A DNA stretch of 64,000 nucleotides from Falsochrobactrum shanghaiense (GCF_003149535.1 NZ_QGDB01000005.1:248001-312000); one strand, 5' to 3'. Shown: positions 17,023 through 26,496, counted from the first letter of the stretch. Numbers and translations are program-made. Notes: generated from the letters alone by a model not told the origin.

Positions 17023-18720
17023 ATGCACAAGATGACAATAAACGGCAGCAATATGCGGACCGGGGGCCAGATATTGGTGGACGCCTTGCGGATTCATGGT
17101 GTGGATCGTGTTTTTTGCGTGCCCGGCGAAAGCTATCTCGCAGCCCTCGACGCCTTTCATGATGTCAGCGAAGAGATCGACCTGATCGTATGCCGCCAGG
17201 AGGGTGGCGCAGCCTACATGGCCGATGCTTACGGCAAACTGACCGGAAAACCCGGCATCTGCTTTGTCACCCGCGGTCCCGGTGCAACCAATGCTTCCGT
17301 CGGCGTTCACACCGCGTTTCAGGATTCCACACCGATGCTGCTTTTCATCGGTCAGGTCGCCAGCGATCAGGTCGAGCGCGAAGCCTTTCAGGAAGTGGAT
17401 TATCGCCGCATGTTTGGCCAGATGGCCAAATGGGTGGTGCAGATCGACGATGTGACGCGCGTTCCCGAACTGGTCAGCCAGGCTTTCCATCGCGCCGTCA
17501 ATGGTCGCCCCGGCCCCGTGGTGATCGCGCTGCCCGAAGATATGCTGACCAGCTATGCCTCCGTCAGTGATGCCCCCGCCTATAAGCAGGTCGAAATGCA
17601 TCCCGGCGCAGAGCAGCTTGAGCAAGTAAGGGCACTGGTCGAAAAGGCCGAACGCCCGCTGATGATCGTTGGTGGCGGCGGCTGGACGGCGGAAGCCGTC
17701 CGCAATCTGCAAAAATTTGCGGAAAACATGACGCTTCCGGTTGCCGCGTCCTTCCGCTGTCAGGACATTTTCGACAATACCCATCCACTTTATGCGGGCG
17801 AAATGGGCACATCCATCAGCCCGAAACTGGCCAATCGTGTCAAGGAATCCGACTTGCTTGTGGTGGTCGGCGCGCGCCTGGGGGAAATGACCACACAGGG
17901 CTATGAGCTGGTCAGTATCCCTGTTCCCAAACAAAAACTGGTCCACATTCACCCCGGTGCCGAAGAGCTGGGGCGGGTCTATCATGCCGATGTTCCCATC
18001 AATGCCAGCATGCCTGCCTTCGCACAGGCTGCGGCTTCGCTTGCGCCCATTGCCGATCCGCGCTGGAAGGATTGGGCCGAAAGCGCCAATGCGGATTATC
18101 GCGACAATATCCAGACCCCCACCATTCCCGGCGCAGTGCAGATGGGCGAGATCATGGAGTGGCTGCGCGCGCATCTGCCTGCCGACGCCATCATCACCAA
18201 TGGCGCGGGCAATTACTCCGCATGGCCGCACCGCTTTTATCAATATCGCACCTATCGCAGCCAATTGGCACCGACCAATGGCTCGATGGGTTATGGTGTG
18301 CCGGCAGCCGTCGCAGCAAAACTCACCGCGCCGGAACGTCCTGTCGTGGCCTTTGCGGGTGACGGCTGCTTCCTCATGAACGGCCAGGAACTTGCAACCG
18401 CCGCACAATATGGCGCGAACGCTATTTTCATTGTCGTCAATAACGGCATGTACGGCACGATCCGCATGCATCAGGAGCGCACCTATCCGGGCCGTGTTTC
18501 CGGAACAGGTCTTGCCAACCCGGATTTCGCAGCCCTTGCCCGTGCCTATGGCCTGCATGGCGAAACGGTGGAGAAGACCGCCGATTTTGCAAGCGCCTTC
18601 GAGGCTTGCGAAAAATCCGGCAAGCCGGGCCTCATTGAAATCCGCATCGATCCCGAAGCGCTTTCACCCAAAATGACCTTGAGCCAGATGCGTGAGCAGG
18701 GACTGGCAAAGCAGCGTTGA
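17023..18720 (+). CDS. Thiamine-pyrophosphate enzyme, acetolactate-synthase-like
   Basis: 565 residues with the three-domain POX/ALS layout: N-terminal pyrimidine-binding domain (RQEGGAAYMADAYGKLTGKPG carries the TPP-activating Glu), a central FAD/nucleotide-type domain (about 195-330), and a C-terminal TPP domain with AGDGCFLMNGQELATAAQYGANAIFIVVNN, the GDG-N30-N metal/diphosphate motif. No regulatory-subunit gene is beside it and it is not next to ilv genes, so it is probably a catabolic decarboxylase or lyase rather than the biosynthetic ALS. Start codon: ATG 17023 after AACAGGAA; ATG 17032 is possible. The substrate is unknown. Confidence 0.85.
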   Translation: MHKMTINGSNMRTGGQILVDALRIHGVDRVFCVPGESYLAALDAFHDVSEEIDLIVCRQEGGAAYMADAYGKLTGKPGICFVTRGPGATNASVGVHTAFQDSTPMLLFIGQVASDQVEREAFQEVDYRRMFGQMAKWVVQIDDVTRVPELVSQAFHRAVNGRPGPVVIALPEDMLTSYASVSDAPAYKQVEMHPGAEQLEQVRALVEKAERPLMIVGGGGWTAEAVRNLQKFAENMTLPVAASFRCQDIFDNTHPLYAGEMGTSISPKLANRVKESDLLVVVGARLGEMTTQGYELVSIPVPKQKLVHIHPGAEELGRVYHADVPINASMPAFAQAAASLAPIADPRWKDWAESANADYRDNIQTPTIPGAVQMGEIMEWLRAHLPADAIITNGAGNYSAWPHRFYQYRTYRSQLAPTNGSMGYGVPAAVAAKLTAPERPVVAFAGDGCFLMNGQELATAAQYGANAIFIVVNNGMYGTIRMHQERTYPGRVSGTGLANPDFAALARAYGLHGETVEKTADFASAFEACEKSGKPGLIEIRIDPEALSPKMTLSQMREQGLAKQR

Positions 18721-18726
18721 AACTTT

Positions 18727-18753
18727 AACCCCCGGCGAAATCCGGGGGTTTTT
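18727..18753 (+). terminator. Terminator after the TPP-enzyme gene
   Basis: Stem AACCCCCGG / CCGGGGGTT (18727-18735, 18742-18750) with a 6-nt loop, then TTT. Confidence 0.85.
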
Positions 18754-18944
18754 ACATATTGGACCTTGGTCTAGTACGGCAGCTTGCAGCAGATATCCGA
18801 AAGAGAAGTGCTTTTAAAACAATGCCATAGAATATATATCACTTTTTAGTGAACGCGAATTGCGCGCACGCAAAACAATTATAGGTAGACTTTCGATGGC
18901 AAGCCAAGGATAAGCCCCGTTGATTGATAACGGGGGGAAATGGT

Positions 18945-19034
18945 TTGCGATCACTTAATTTATGGATAATCGGCCTGGGCTTTGTAGCACTGGCTGCAAG
19001 CTGCATATTTGCATATCACGGCTATATGTACTGA
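18945..19034 (+). CDS. Possible 29-residue membrane peptide
   Basis: TTG start, 29 codons, TGA. The peptide is almost one transmembrane helix: a basic N-terminus (Arg2) then LWIIGLGFVALAASCIFAY, ending HGYMY. A G-rich Shine-Dalgarno stretch (GGGGGG at 18932-18937) lies 7 nt before the TTG and is half buried in a hairpin, CCCCGTT / AACGGGG (18915-18921, 18929-18935). It sits between the terminator of the TPP gene and the convergent LysR gene, so it would be its own unit. I recognise no family. A coding role is plausible but unproven; a non-coding region is the alternative. Confidence 0.4.
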   Translation: MRSLNLWIIGLGFVALAASCIFAYHGYMY

Positions 19035-19041
19035 GTACGGC

Positions 19042-19950
19042 TCATAAGAGTTCTTCCGCGAGAAATGCGGATGACGCCTTCCGTACCGCCTCTACCATGA
19101 AATCGGTAATGACCCTGATGCGCGGCGCGGCCATTACATCCATATGGCAACTCATCCAATATTCGCGCACCAGATGCAATTCCCGGGGCAAGACCGGTAC
19201 GAGGTCGGGATATTTGCCTGCAATATAAAAGGGCAGGACACACAGGCCATAACCCGCAAGTGTCGCATGCAACTGCGCATGGATGCTGGAACTTTGATAG
19301 GTGCAGCGCTGTCCGGGCAAGATCTCACGCATGTAATCGAGGCCGGGCGTAAAAACCATGTCGTCGATATAGCCGATGAAAGGATGCCCCTGCATATCCG
19401 CGCGCGATCTGATCGGCGCATGGCGCGCGAGATAATCGCGGTGCCCATAGATAAAAAGCCGGTAAGGGGTGATCTTTTCACTGTGATAAGGCCCCGTTCG
19501 CGGCATATGCAGCGTGATTGACAATTCAGCCTCACGCTTCGACAAGGACATGATCTGCTGGATCGTCACCACTTCCACGGAAAGGCCGGGATAGGTCTGC
19601 GCAAGATATGGAAGCCGCTCGGCCAGAAAGAAATTGCCGAACCCTTCAAGCGTCGATAGTCGCACGACACCCGACAGCGCCGAAAGATTGCCGGTGGCCT
19701 CGGTCTGGAATTTCATGGCCTCCCGCTCCATGATTTCCGCCGGTTCCACAAGCCGATCCCCAACCGGCGTCAAGAGATAGCCGCGCGGGTTGCGCTCAAA
19801 AAGCTTGGTTGCCAGCGCCTGCTCCAGACGGTCAATGCGGCGCAGCACCGTCACATGGCTGGTGCGCAATTGCCGGGCCGCGCTCGAAAGCTGACCCGTT
19901 CGCGCCACCGCCAGAAAATATTGCAGATCATCCCAGGTAAATTGCCGCAC
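19042..19950 (-). CDS. LysR-family transcriptional regulator
   Basis: 302 residues: N-terminal winged HTH (residues about 4-62, FLAVARTGQLSSAARQLRTSHVTVLRRIDRLE) and a periplasmic-binding-fold effector domain (about 90-295). I start at GTG 19950, which has GGAGGG 7 nt upstream; longer frames to ATG 19977 or TTG 19998 exist. It is divergent from the branched-chain-type ABC transporter operon beginning at 20154 and should control it, binding in the 203-bp gap. The inducer is unknown. Confidence 0.9.
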   Translation of the reverse strand: MRQFTWDDLQYFLAVARTGQLSSAARQLRTSHVTVLRRIDRLEQALATKLFERNPRGYLLTPVGDRLVEPAEIMEREAMKFQTEATGNLSALSGVVRLSTLEGFGNFFLAERLPYLAQTYPGLSVEVVTIQQIMSLSKREAELSITLHMPRTGPYHSEKITPYRLFIYGHRDYLARHAPIRSRADMQGHPFIGYIDDMVFTPGLDYMREILPGQRCTYQSSSIHAQLHATLAGYGLCVLPFYIAGKYPDLVPVLPRELHLVREYWMSCHMDVMAAPRIRVITDFMVEAVRKASSAFLAEELL

Positions 19951-20153
19951 CGAACTGCCCTCCGCGCATCTGTACATTCCCGAACAGACTGTGTTCAAAA
20001 ATTGTTATTCTTGTACGCATTTGTCAATGCTACGCTTCCTCCGGAATGCTCGGCAGGAGGAAGCTCCGGGCGTCAGACGAAGACTGAATCGGGAGGAGCG
20101 CGCGGCACATTGCATCTATGTGAGCGCGAAAAAATTTAGCGGAGGAGTCTTTT

Positions 20154-21359
20154 ATGAAATGTTTCGCACTTGCAACGGCTGCACTTCTTGCTGCAACCGC
20201 CATATCGTCAGCGGCCGAAATTTCTGACGGCAAGGTCAAGATTGGCATTTTGAACGATCAATCAGGCGTTTACGCGGATTTTGGCGGCAAATGGTCCTAT
20301 GAAGCCGCGAAAATGGCGGCGGAGGATTTCGGCGGAACGGTGCTTGATGCACCGATTGAAATCATCACGGCGGACCATCAGAACAAGCCCGACGTGGCGT
20401 CCAACATCGCACGCCAATGGTATGATACCGAACAGGTCGACGCCATCATGGAACTGACCACGTCCTCGGTCGGCCTCGCCGTGCAGGCACTCTCGAAAGA
20501 CAAGAAGAAAATCACCGTCAATACGGGTGCCGCAACCACGGAACTGACCGGCAAACAGTGCACGCCTTACGGTTTTCACTGGGCCTATGACACCCACGCC
20601 CTTGCGGTCGGCACCGGCGGCGCGATGGTGGAACAGGGCGGCGACAGCTGGTTCTTCCTCACCGCCGATTATGCTTTCGGCTACTCCCTCGAAGAGCAGA
20701 CCTCGAAATTCGTAGAATCAAAGGGCGGCAAGGTGCTCGGCGCGGTACGCCATCCACTCGCGACCACCGATTACTCCTCGTTCCTGTTGCAGGCGCAGGC
20801 ATCCGGCGCAAAGGTCGTGGGCCTCGCCAATGCCGGTCTCGACACATCCAATGCGATCAAGCAGGCGGCTGAGTTCGGCATCGTTGCGAGCGGCCAGCGA
20901 CTGGCAGCCCTTCTCTTCACGCTTGCGGAAGTCAACGGCCTCGGCCTTGAAGCGGCGCAGGGCCTGACCCTGACCGAATCCTTCTACTGGGATCGCGACG
21001 ACCAGTCGCGCGAGTTCGCCAAGCGCTATTTCGACCGCACCGGACGCATGCCCAACATGGTTCAGGCAGGCACCTATTCCGCCGTCACACAATATCTCAA
21101 GGCCATTAAGGAAGCTGACACCGACGAAACCGAAGCCGTCGCCAAGAAAATGCATGAAATGCCGGTCGAAGACGTCTTTGCCCGCTCCGGCAAAGTCACC
21201 CCCAATGGGCGCATGATTACCGATCTCTATCTGATGGAAGTCAAGAAGCCGGACGAAAGCACGGCGCCATGGGATTATTACAAGGTGCTGGCGACCATTC
21301 CCGGCGACGAAGCCTATATCAAACCGGAAGAAAGCGGTTGCCCGCTGGTCACTCAGTAA
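20154..21359 (+). CDS. ABC transporter substrate-binding protein, branched-chain amino acid type
   Basis: 401 residues: signal peptide (cleavage after AISSA near residue 22, no lipobox Cys) and a two-lobed Peripla_BP_6 domain starting ISDGKVKIGILNDQSGVYADFGG. It begins the operon SBP-livG-livF-livH-livM. RBS GGAGGAG. The family binds leucine/isoleucine/valine, but many rhizobial members take other substrates such as urea, amides, aromatic acids or short-chain carboxylates, so the ligand is left open. The downstream GMC oxidoreductase and upstream TPP enzyme hint at a carbon source rather than leucine. Confidence 0.9.
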   Translation: MKCFALATAALLAATAISSAAEISDGKVKIGILNDQSGVYADFGGKWSYEAAKMAAEDFGGTVLDAPIEIITADHQNKPDVASNIARQWYDTEQVDAIMELTTSSVGLAVQALSKDKKKITVNTGAATTELTGKQCTPYGFHWAYDTHALAVGTGGAMVEQGGDSWFFLTADYAFGYSLEEQTSKFVESKGGKVLGAVRHPLATTDYSSFLLQAQASGAKVVGLANAGLDTSNAIKQAAEFGIVASGQRLAALLFTLAEVNGLGLEAAQGLTLTESFYWDRDDQSREFAKRYFDRTGRMPNMVQAGTYSAVTQYLKAIKEADTDETEAVAKKMHEMPVEDVFARSGKVTPNGRMITDLYLMEVKKPDESTAPWDYYKVLATIPGDEAYIKPEESGCPLVTQ

Positions 21360-21369
21360 GGCCAGACGC

Positions 21370-22185
21370 ATGAACGCGGCAACAGCATCTAAGGCGGCTC
21401 TGCACGAGGCAGAGCCGCATTCCCCCCATCCTTCTGCGCAGGTGGTTCTTTCCGCACGCGGACTTGGCAAGTCTTTTGGCGGCTTCGATGCCGTCAAGAA
21501 TGTCGATCTGGACGTTGAGCACGCACAGGTCCATGCCCTGATCGGGCCGAATGGTGCTGGAAAGACCACCGTTTTCAACCTGCTTACCAAGTTCCTCCAG
21601 CCCACCAGCGGAGAAATAGCCTTTCTGGGCGAGAACATCACCAGATTCGACCCCGCCAGAGTGGCACGGATGGGACTTGTTCGTTCGTTTCAGATCTCGG
21701 CGACCTTCCCGCATCTGACCGTTCTTGAGAACGTCAAGATCGCCCTGCAACGCACCAATGGCCTTGCAACGCAGTTCTGGCGCTCCCTTTCGGCCCTCGA
21801 CCGGCTGAACGCCCCCGCGATCGAGCTTCTTGAGCGCGTCGGGCTTGCCGATGCCCGTCATATACCCGCAGCTGATCTCTCCTATGGGCGCAAGCGCGCA
21901 CTGGAGATCGCAACGACTTTGGCGCTCGATCCCAAAGTATTGCTTCTGGACGAGCCGATGGCCGGCATGGGCAGCGAGGACGTGCAGACAATCGCCACGC
22001 TCATTTCCGATGTGGCACGCGACCGTGCCGTGCTCATGGTGGAACACAATCTCAAGGTGGTGGCCGATATTGCCCATCACGTCACGGTGCTGCAACGCGG
22101 CGAAATCCTGGCCTCCGGCAACTATGCAACCGTCTCACAGGATGCGCGTGTGCGCACCGCCTATATGGGAACCGAACATGACTAG
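21370..22185 (+). CDS. livG: ABC transporter ATP-binding protein, LivG type
   Basis: 271-residue ATPase. Walker A GPNGAGKTT, signature LSYGRKRALEIA (a Tyr-Gly variant of LSGGQ, usual in LivG), Walker B LLLDEPMAGM, and switch His in VEHNLKVV. The C-terminal extension typical of LivG is present. It lies 10 nt after the binding-protein gene and overlaps livF by 8 nt, so translation is coupled. An N-terminal leader of about 25 residues, rich in Ala and His, precedes the domain. Confidence 0.92.
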   Translation: MNAATASKAALHEAEPHSPHPSAQVVLSARGLGKSFGGFDAVKNVDLDVEHAQVHALIGPNGAGKTTVFNLLTKFLQPTSGEIAFLGENITRFDPARVARMGLVRSFQISATFPHLTVLENVKIALQRTNGLATQFWRSLSALDRLNAPAIELLERVGLADARHIPAADLSYGRKRALEIATTLALDPKVLLLDEPMAGMGSEDVQTIATLISDVARDRAVLMVEHNLKVVADIAHHVTVLQRGEILASGNYATVSQDARVRTAYMGTEHD

Positions 22186-22888
22186 GAGCCAGCCGCTATT
22201 ATCGGTGCGCGCGCTCAATGCATGGTATGGCGAGAGCCACGCATTGCATGGCGTCGACCTCGACATCTGGCCGGGAGAGACGATCACGCTCGTCGGCCGC
22301 AATGGCGTAGGCAAGACAACGACCCTGCGCGCCATCATGGGCATTATCCGCAAGCGCACCGGCACCATTACGCTGAACGGCCGCGATATTCTGCATCTGC
22401 CGCTTCATCGCATCGCCCATGCGGGACTTGGCTTCGTGCCCGAAGAGCGCGGCATCTTTGCCACGCTCAACGTGCACGAAAACCTGCTTCTGCCTCCGGT
22501 GGTTTCCAAGGACGGCATGTCCCTTGATGAAATTTACGAACTGTTCCCCAATCTCTACGAACGCCGCAACAGCCCCGGCACGAAACTTTCCGGCGGCGAG
22601 CAGCAGATGCTCGCCATTGCGCGCGTTCTGCGCACCGGCGTCAAGGTCCTGCTTCTGGATGAACCGACCGAGGGGCTGGCGCCCGTCATCATCCAGCGGA
22701 TCGGCGATGTGCTGGTGGAACTCAAAAAGCGCGGCATGACGGTCCTTCTCGTCGAGCAGAACTTTCGCTTCGCGGCAAAAGTCGCAGACCGCTTCTATCT
22801 CATGGATCATGGCGTGGTGACGGAAAGTTTTCCGACCGCCGAATTGCCGGTCCGCATGGCAGCGCTCAACCAGGCGCTGGGAGTTTGA
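22178..22888 (+). CDS. livF: ABC transporter ATP-binding protein, LivF type
   Basis: 236-residue ATPase. Walker A GRNGVGKTT, ABC signature LSGGEQQMLAIARVL, Walker B LLLDEPTEGLAP, switch VEQNFRFA. The start ATG 22178 overlaps the end of livG by 8 nt; the longer open frame upstream (to 21830) lies inside livG and is not used. livH begins 1 nt after its stop. It pairs with LivG to energise the importer. Confidence 0.92.
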   Translation: MTRSQPLLSVRALNAWYGESHALHGVDLDIWPGETITLVGRNGVGKTTTLRAIMGIIRKRTGTITLNGRDILHLPLHRIAHAGLGFVPEERGIFATLNVHENLLLPPVVSKDGMSLDEIYELFPNLYERRNSPGTKLSGGEQQMLAIARVLRTGVKVLLLDEPTEGLAPVIIQRIGDVLVELKKRGMTVLLVEQNFRFAAKVADRFYLMDHGVVTESFPTAELPVRMAALNQALGV

Positions 22889-22889
22889 C

Positions 22890-23777
22890 ATGACGATGAT
22901 CTTCGGCATTCCCGTACAGGCGCTGCTCGGACAATTGCTCGTCGGGCTGATCAATGGTTCTTTCTACGCCATATTGAGTCTTGGCCTCGCCATCATTTTC
23001 GGCCTTTTGCGCATCATCAACTTTGCCCATGGCGCGCAATATATGCTGGGCGCCTTTGTCGGCTATCTTCTCCTGAGCTGGATGGGCGTGGGCTATTGGT
23101 CCGCGCTCATCCTCGCACCGGTGATTGTCGGGCTGGGAAGCGCCATCATAGAACGACTGGCACTGGCGCGGCTTTACAATCTCGATCCGCTTTACGGCCT
23201 GTTGTTCACCTTCGGTCTCGCGCTCGTCATCGAAGGCACGTTCCGCTATTATTACGGAGCCGCCGGACAGCCCTATGCGGTGCCGCCCTCGCTGGCAGGG
23301 GGGCAGAATCTCGGCTTCATGTTCCTGCCCAATTATCGCGCGTGGGTCGTCGTGGCGTCCCTTGTCGTCTGCATCGGCACATGGCTGCTGATCGAAAAGA
23401 CCAGGCTGGGCGCCTATCTGCGTGCTGCAACCGAAAATCCCACTCTGGTCAAAGCCTTCGGCATCAATGTGCCGCTGCTCCTGACTTTCACCTATGCGCT
23501 TGGTGCAGCCCTTGCAGGCTTTGCCGGAATTCTGGCAGCCCCCATCTATCAGGTCAGCCCGCTGATGGGGTCCAATATCATCATCATCGTATTCGCCGTG
23601 GTGGTGGTCGGCGGCATGGGGTCGATCCTCGGCGCCATCATTACCGGCTATTTGCTGGGCCTTGCCGAAGGTCTGACCAAGGTTTTTTACCCCGAAGCAT
23701 CCAGCATCGTCATCTTCGTCATCATGGCTATCGTCCTTCTGGTACGCCCTGCCGGATTGTTCGGGAAGGAGGCCTGA
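22890..23777 (+). CDS. livH: ABC transporter permease, LivH type
   Basis: 295-residue integral inner-membrane permease with about eight hydrophobic helices. Family motifs are NGSFYAILSLGLAIIFGLLRIINFAHG near the N-terminus, RAATENPTLVKAFGINV (the EAA-like cytoplasmic loop that touches the ATPases) and VVVVGGMGSILGAIITGYLLG. It is tightly packed between livF (1-nt gap) and livM (1-nt gap). Confidence 0.93.
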   Translation: MTMIFGIPVQALLGQLLVGLINGSFYAILSLGLAIIFGLLRIINFAHGAQYMLGAFVGYLLLSWMGVGYWSALILAPVIVGLGSAIIERLALARLYNLDPLYGLLFTFGLALVIEGTFRYYYGAAGQPYAVPPSLAGGQNLGFMFLPNYRAWVVVASLVVCIGTWLLIEKTRLGAYLRAATENPTLVKAFGINVPLLLTFTYALGAALAGFAGILAAPIYQVSPLMGSNIIIIVFAVVVVGGMGSILGAIITGYLLGLAEGLTKVFYPEASSIVIFVIMAIVLLVRPAGLFGKEA

Positions 23778-23778
23778 T

Positions 23779-24768
23779 ATGGCTGACACGGCACTCAATA
23801 CAAGCAGTTCCGCCCATCGCGAAAAGGCGCCTGCGGTCAATAATCTCTCTGTCGTGCTGCTTGCACTGGCCCTGATCGCCCTGATCGCAGCGCCCTTTGC
23901 GGTCTATCCGATCTTCCTGATGAAAATGCTGTGCTTTGCGCTTTTCGCATCCGCCTTCAATCTCTTGCTTGGCTATACCGGCATTCTCTCGTTTGGCCAT
24001 GCGGCCTTCTTTGGCGGGGCTGCCTATATTACCGCTCATGCGGTCAAGGAATGGGGCGTCACGCCTGAAATCGGCATCCTTCTGGGCATGCTGGCTGCGG
24101 CGGTTCTGGGCCTTGTTATCGGTTATCTCGCCATCCGCCGTCAGGGCATCTATTCGACCATGATCACGCTGGCGCTGGCGCAGATGTTCTTCTTCTTCTG
24201 CCTGCAAGCGCCTTTCACTCATGGCGAGGACGGCCTGCAGGGTGTGCCGCGCGGCCATCTCTTCGGCCTCATCGACCTCAACCAGCCGATGAATATGTAT
24301 TATCTCATCCTTGCCTTGTTCGTTCTGGGGATCTTCGCCATCTGGCGGATCATCAATTCGCCCTTCGGAATGATCATGAAATCCGTGCGTGAGAACGAGA
24401 ACCGCGCCATTTCCCTTGGCTATTCCGTCAATCACTACAAGCTTGCGGCTTTCGTCATGTCGGCGGCGCTCTCAGGGCTGGCTGGCGGCATGAAAGCACT
24501 CGTCTTCCAGTTTGCAACCCTCACCGATGTCGGCTGGCAAATGTCAGGCGAAGTGATCCTGATGACGCTGCTGGGCGGCATAAGCACGCTGATCGGCCCG
24601 ATAATCGGCGCAGCCTTCGTGGTGGCGTTGCAGAACTACCTCGCAACGTCCGATTTTCCGGTAACCATCGTCACAGGCCTCATCTTCATGGCATGCGTCC
24701 TCCTCTTCCGTAAAGGCATAATAGGAGAGTTTTACGCATCACGGCTTGGAAGGAAGCTCTTCGGATAA
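23779..24768 (+). CDS. livM: ABC transporter permease, LivM type
   Basis: 329-residue permease and last gene of the importer operon. Motifs: LCFALFASAFNLLLGYTGILSFGHAAFFGGAAY, SVRENENRAISLGYSVNHYKL (EAA-like loop) and LMTLLGGISTLIGPIIGAAF. About ten membrane segments follow a 35-residue polar N-terminus. The next gene, a GMC oxidoreductase, begins 62 nt downstream on the same strand and could be read through. Confidence 0.93.
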   Translation: MADTALNTSSSAHREKAPAVNNLSVVLLALALIALIAAPFAVYPIFLMKMLCFALFASAFNLLLGYTGILSFGHAAFFGGAAYITAHAVKEWGVTPEIGILLGMLAAAVLGLVIGYLAIRRQGIYSTMITLALAQMFFFFCLQAPFTHGEDGLQGVPRGHLFGLIDLNQPMNMYYLILALFVLGIFAIWRIINSPFGMIMKSVRENENRAISLGYSVNHYKLAAFVMSAALSGLAGGMKALVFQFATLTDVGWQMSGEVILMTLLGGISTLIGPIIGAAFVVALQNYLATSDFPVTIVTGLIFMACVLLFRKGIIGEFYASRLGRKLFG

Positions 24769-24830
24769 TCGATATTCGGGAGCAGGCCGCATGCGCACCA
24801 CGCTCCCCGCATTTTACTGGATGTAGACTT

Positions 24831-26429
24831 ATGACCGACACCTACGATTACATCATCGTTGGCGCGGGGACGGCAGGATGCGCCCTTGCGAACCGCCTTT
24901 CCGCCGATCCGCAATGCTCCGTACTGCTGCTCGAAGCAGGCGGAAAAGACAATTACGCCTGGGTTCACATTCCCGTCGGCTATCTTTATTGCATCGGCAA
25001 TCCCCGAACCGACTGGTGTTTCACCACGCAAGCCGAACCCGGCCTCAATGGCCGCGTGCTCGGCTATCCGCGCGGCAAGGTTCTGGGCGGCTGCTCCTCC
25101 ATCAACGGCATGATCTATATGCGCGGACAGGCGCGCGACTATGATCTGTGGCGGCAGGCAGGCTGCGAAGGCTGGGGCTGGAGCGACGTGCTGCCCTTCT
25201 TCAAAAAATCCGAAGATTATTATGCCGGTGCTGATGAAATGCATGGCGCGGGCGGCGAATGGCGCGTGGAAAAGGCGCGTCTGCATTGGGACATTCTCGA
25301 TGCTTTTCGTGATGCCGCCGTCGCAGCCGGCATTCCCGCCACCGATGATTTCAATCGCGGCGACAATGAAGGCGTGTCCTATTTCAAGGTCAACCAGAAA
25401 CGCGGCATTCGGTGGAACGCCGCCAAAGCCTTCCTGCGCCCGGCAGTATCACGCAAAAACCTGCGCGTGGAGACCGGTGCGCATGTGCAGCGCATCGAGA
25501 TCGAGAACCTGCGCGCAACAGGCGTTACTTTCGACCAGAACGGCGCGACCCGAACGATCAAGGCCCGCCGCGAGGTGATACTTGCCGCAGGCAGCGTCGG
25601 CTCTCCCCATATTCTGGAGCTTTCAGGAGTTGGACGTGGCGAAATATTGCAGCAGGCCGGAATTCCGCTCGTTCTGGAGCGCAGGCAGATTGGTGAAAAC
25701 TTGCAGGATCATCTGCAATTGCGCTGTGCTTACAAGGTCACCGGCATTCCTACGCTCAACGAGAAAGCAAGCCGCCTCACCGGCAAGGCGATGATCGGAC
25801 TTGAATATTTTCTGCGCCGCTCCGGCCCCATGTCCATGGCGCCAAGCCAGCTGGGTGTCTTTACCCGCTCCGATCCGGCATATGACACCGCCAATCTGCA
25901 ATATCATGTGCAGCCATTGAGCCTTGAAAAATTCGGCGATGCGGTCCACCCCTTCCCCGCCTTTACCGCCAGCGTCTGCAACCTGCGGCCCGACAGTCGC
26001 GGCTCCATCCATCTCACATCTCCCGATCATCGCACCCAGCCTGCAATCAGGCCGAATTATCTCACCACGACAAGCGACCGTCGCGTCGCAGCCGATGCAA
26101 TCCGCCTCACGCGCCATATCGTGGCGCAGGCCCCCTTGCAGAAATACAAGCCTGAGGAATTCAAGCCCGGCCCCCAATATGAGACACAGGAAGAACTCGA
26201 AAAGGCCGCAGGCGATATTGGCACGACGATCTTTCATCCGGTCGGCACCTGCCGGATGGGCAGCGATCAGGACGCCGTGGTCGATCCGCGCCTGCGCGTC
26301 AATGGCATTCAGGGCCTGCGCGTCGCCGATGCTTCCATCATGCCCGCCATCACCTCCGGCAACACCAATTCACCGACCCTGATGATCGCCGAGAAAGCAG
26401 CGTCGATGATTCTGGCGGATAATCGATAG
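24831..26429 (+). CDS. GMC-family FAD oxidoreductase (choline/alcohol dehydrogenase-like)
   Basis: 532 residues. N-terminal FAD site DYIIVGAGTAGCALANRLS with VLLLEAGG; GMC signature 1 YPRGKVLGGCSSINGMIYMRG; signature 2 GSVGSPHILELSGVG; C-terminal FHPVGTCRMG with the catalytic His and SGNTNSPTLMIAEKAA. It oxidises a primary alcohol to the aldehyde with FAD. Choline is a family substrate, but the usual betaine partners (betB, betI) are absent, so another alcohol is likely. Being just after the ABC importer, it may act on the imported compound or its product. Confidence 0.88.
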   Translation: MTDTYDYIIVGAGTAGCALANRLSADPQCSVLLLEAGGKDNYAWVHIPVGYLYCIGNPRTDWCFTTQAEPGLNGRVLGYPRGKVLGGCSSINGMIYMRGQARDYDLWRQAGCEGWGWSDVLPFFKKSEDYYAGADEMHGAGGEWRVEKARLHWDILDAFRDAAVAAGIPATDDFNRGDNEGVSYFKVNQKRGIRWNAAKAFLRPAVSRKNLRVETGAHVQRIEIENLRATGVTFDQNGATRTIKARREVILAAGSVGSPHILELSGVGRGEILQQAGIPLVLERRQIGENLQDHLQLRCAYKVTGIPTLNEKASRLTGKAMIGLEYFLRRSGPMSMAPSQLGVFTRSDPAYDTANLQYHVQPLSLEKFGDAVHPFPAFTASVCNLRPDSRGSIHLTSPDHRTQPAIRPNYLTTTSDRRVAADAIRLTRHIVAQAPLQKYKPEEFKPGPQYETQEELEKAAGDIGTTIFHPVGTCRMGSDQDAVVDPRLRVNGIQGLRVADASIMPAITSGNTNSPTLMIAEKAASMILADNR

Positions 26430-26463
26430 GGCCTATGGGCCTTGATGGAACAGGATTTTCGTC

Positions 26464-26496
26464 AGGCGGGATGAAGGGAATTTTCATCCGCCTGCC
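26464..26496 (+). terminator. Hairpin after the GMC gene
   Basis: CAGGCGGGATGA pairs with TCATCCGCCTG with one bulged G; it is a stable stem-loop 35 nt past the stop, without a T-run. The rest of the 26430-26667 leader before metQ shows no riboswitch I can name. Confidence 0.45.

Noticed and set aside
17023-18720. Biosynthetic acetolactate synthase (ilvB/ilvI) call for the TPP enzyme
   Set aside because: No small regulatory subunit or ilv gene is near, and its neighbours are catabolic, so only the broader family name is supported.
18962-19228. 88-codon open frame overlapping the LysR gene
   Set aside because: It is antisense to a clear LysR gene for most of its length and in a different frame from the candidate membrane peptide.
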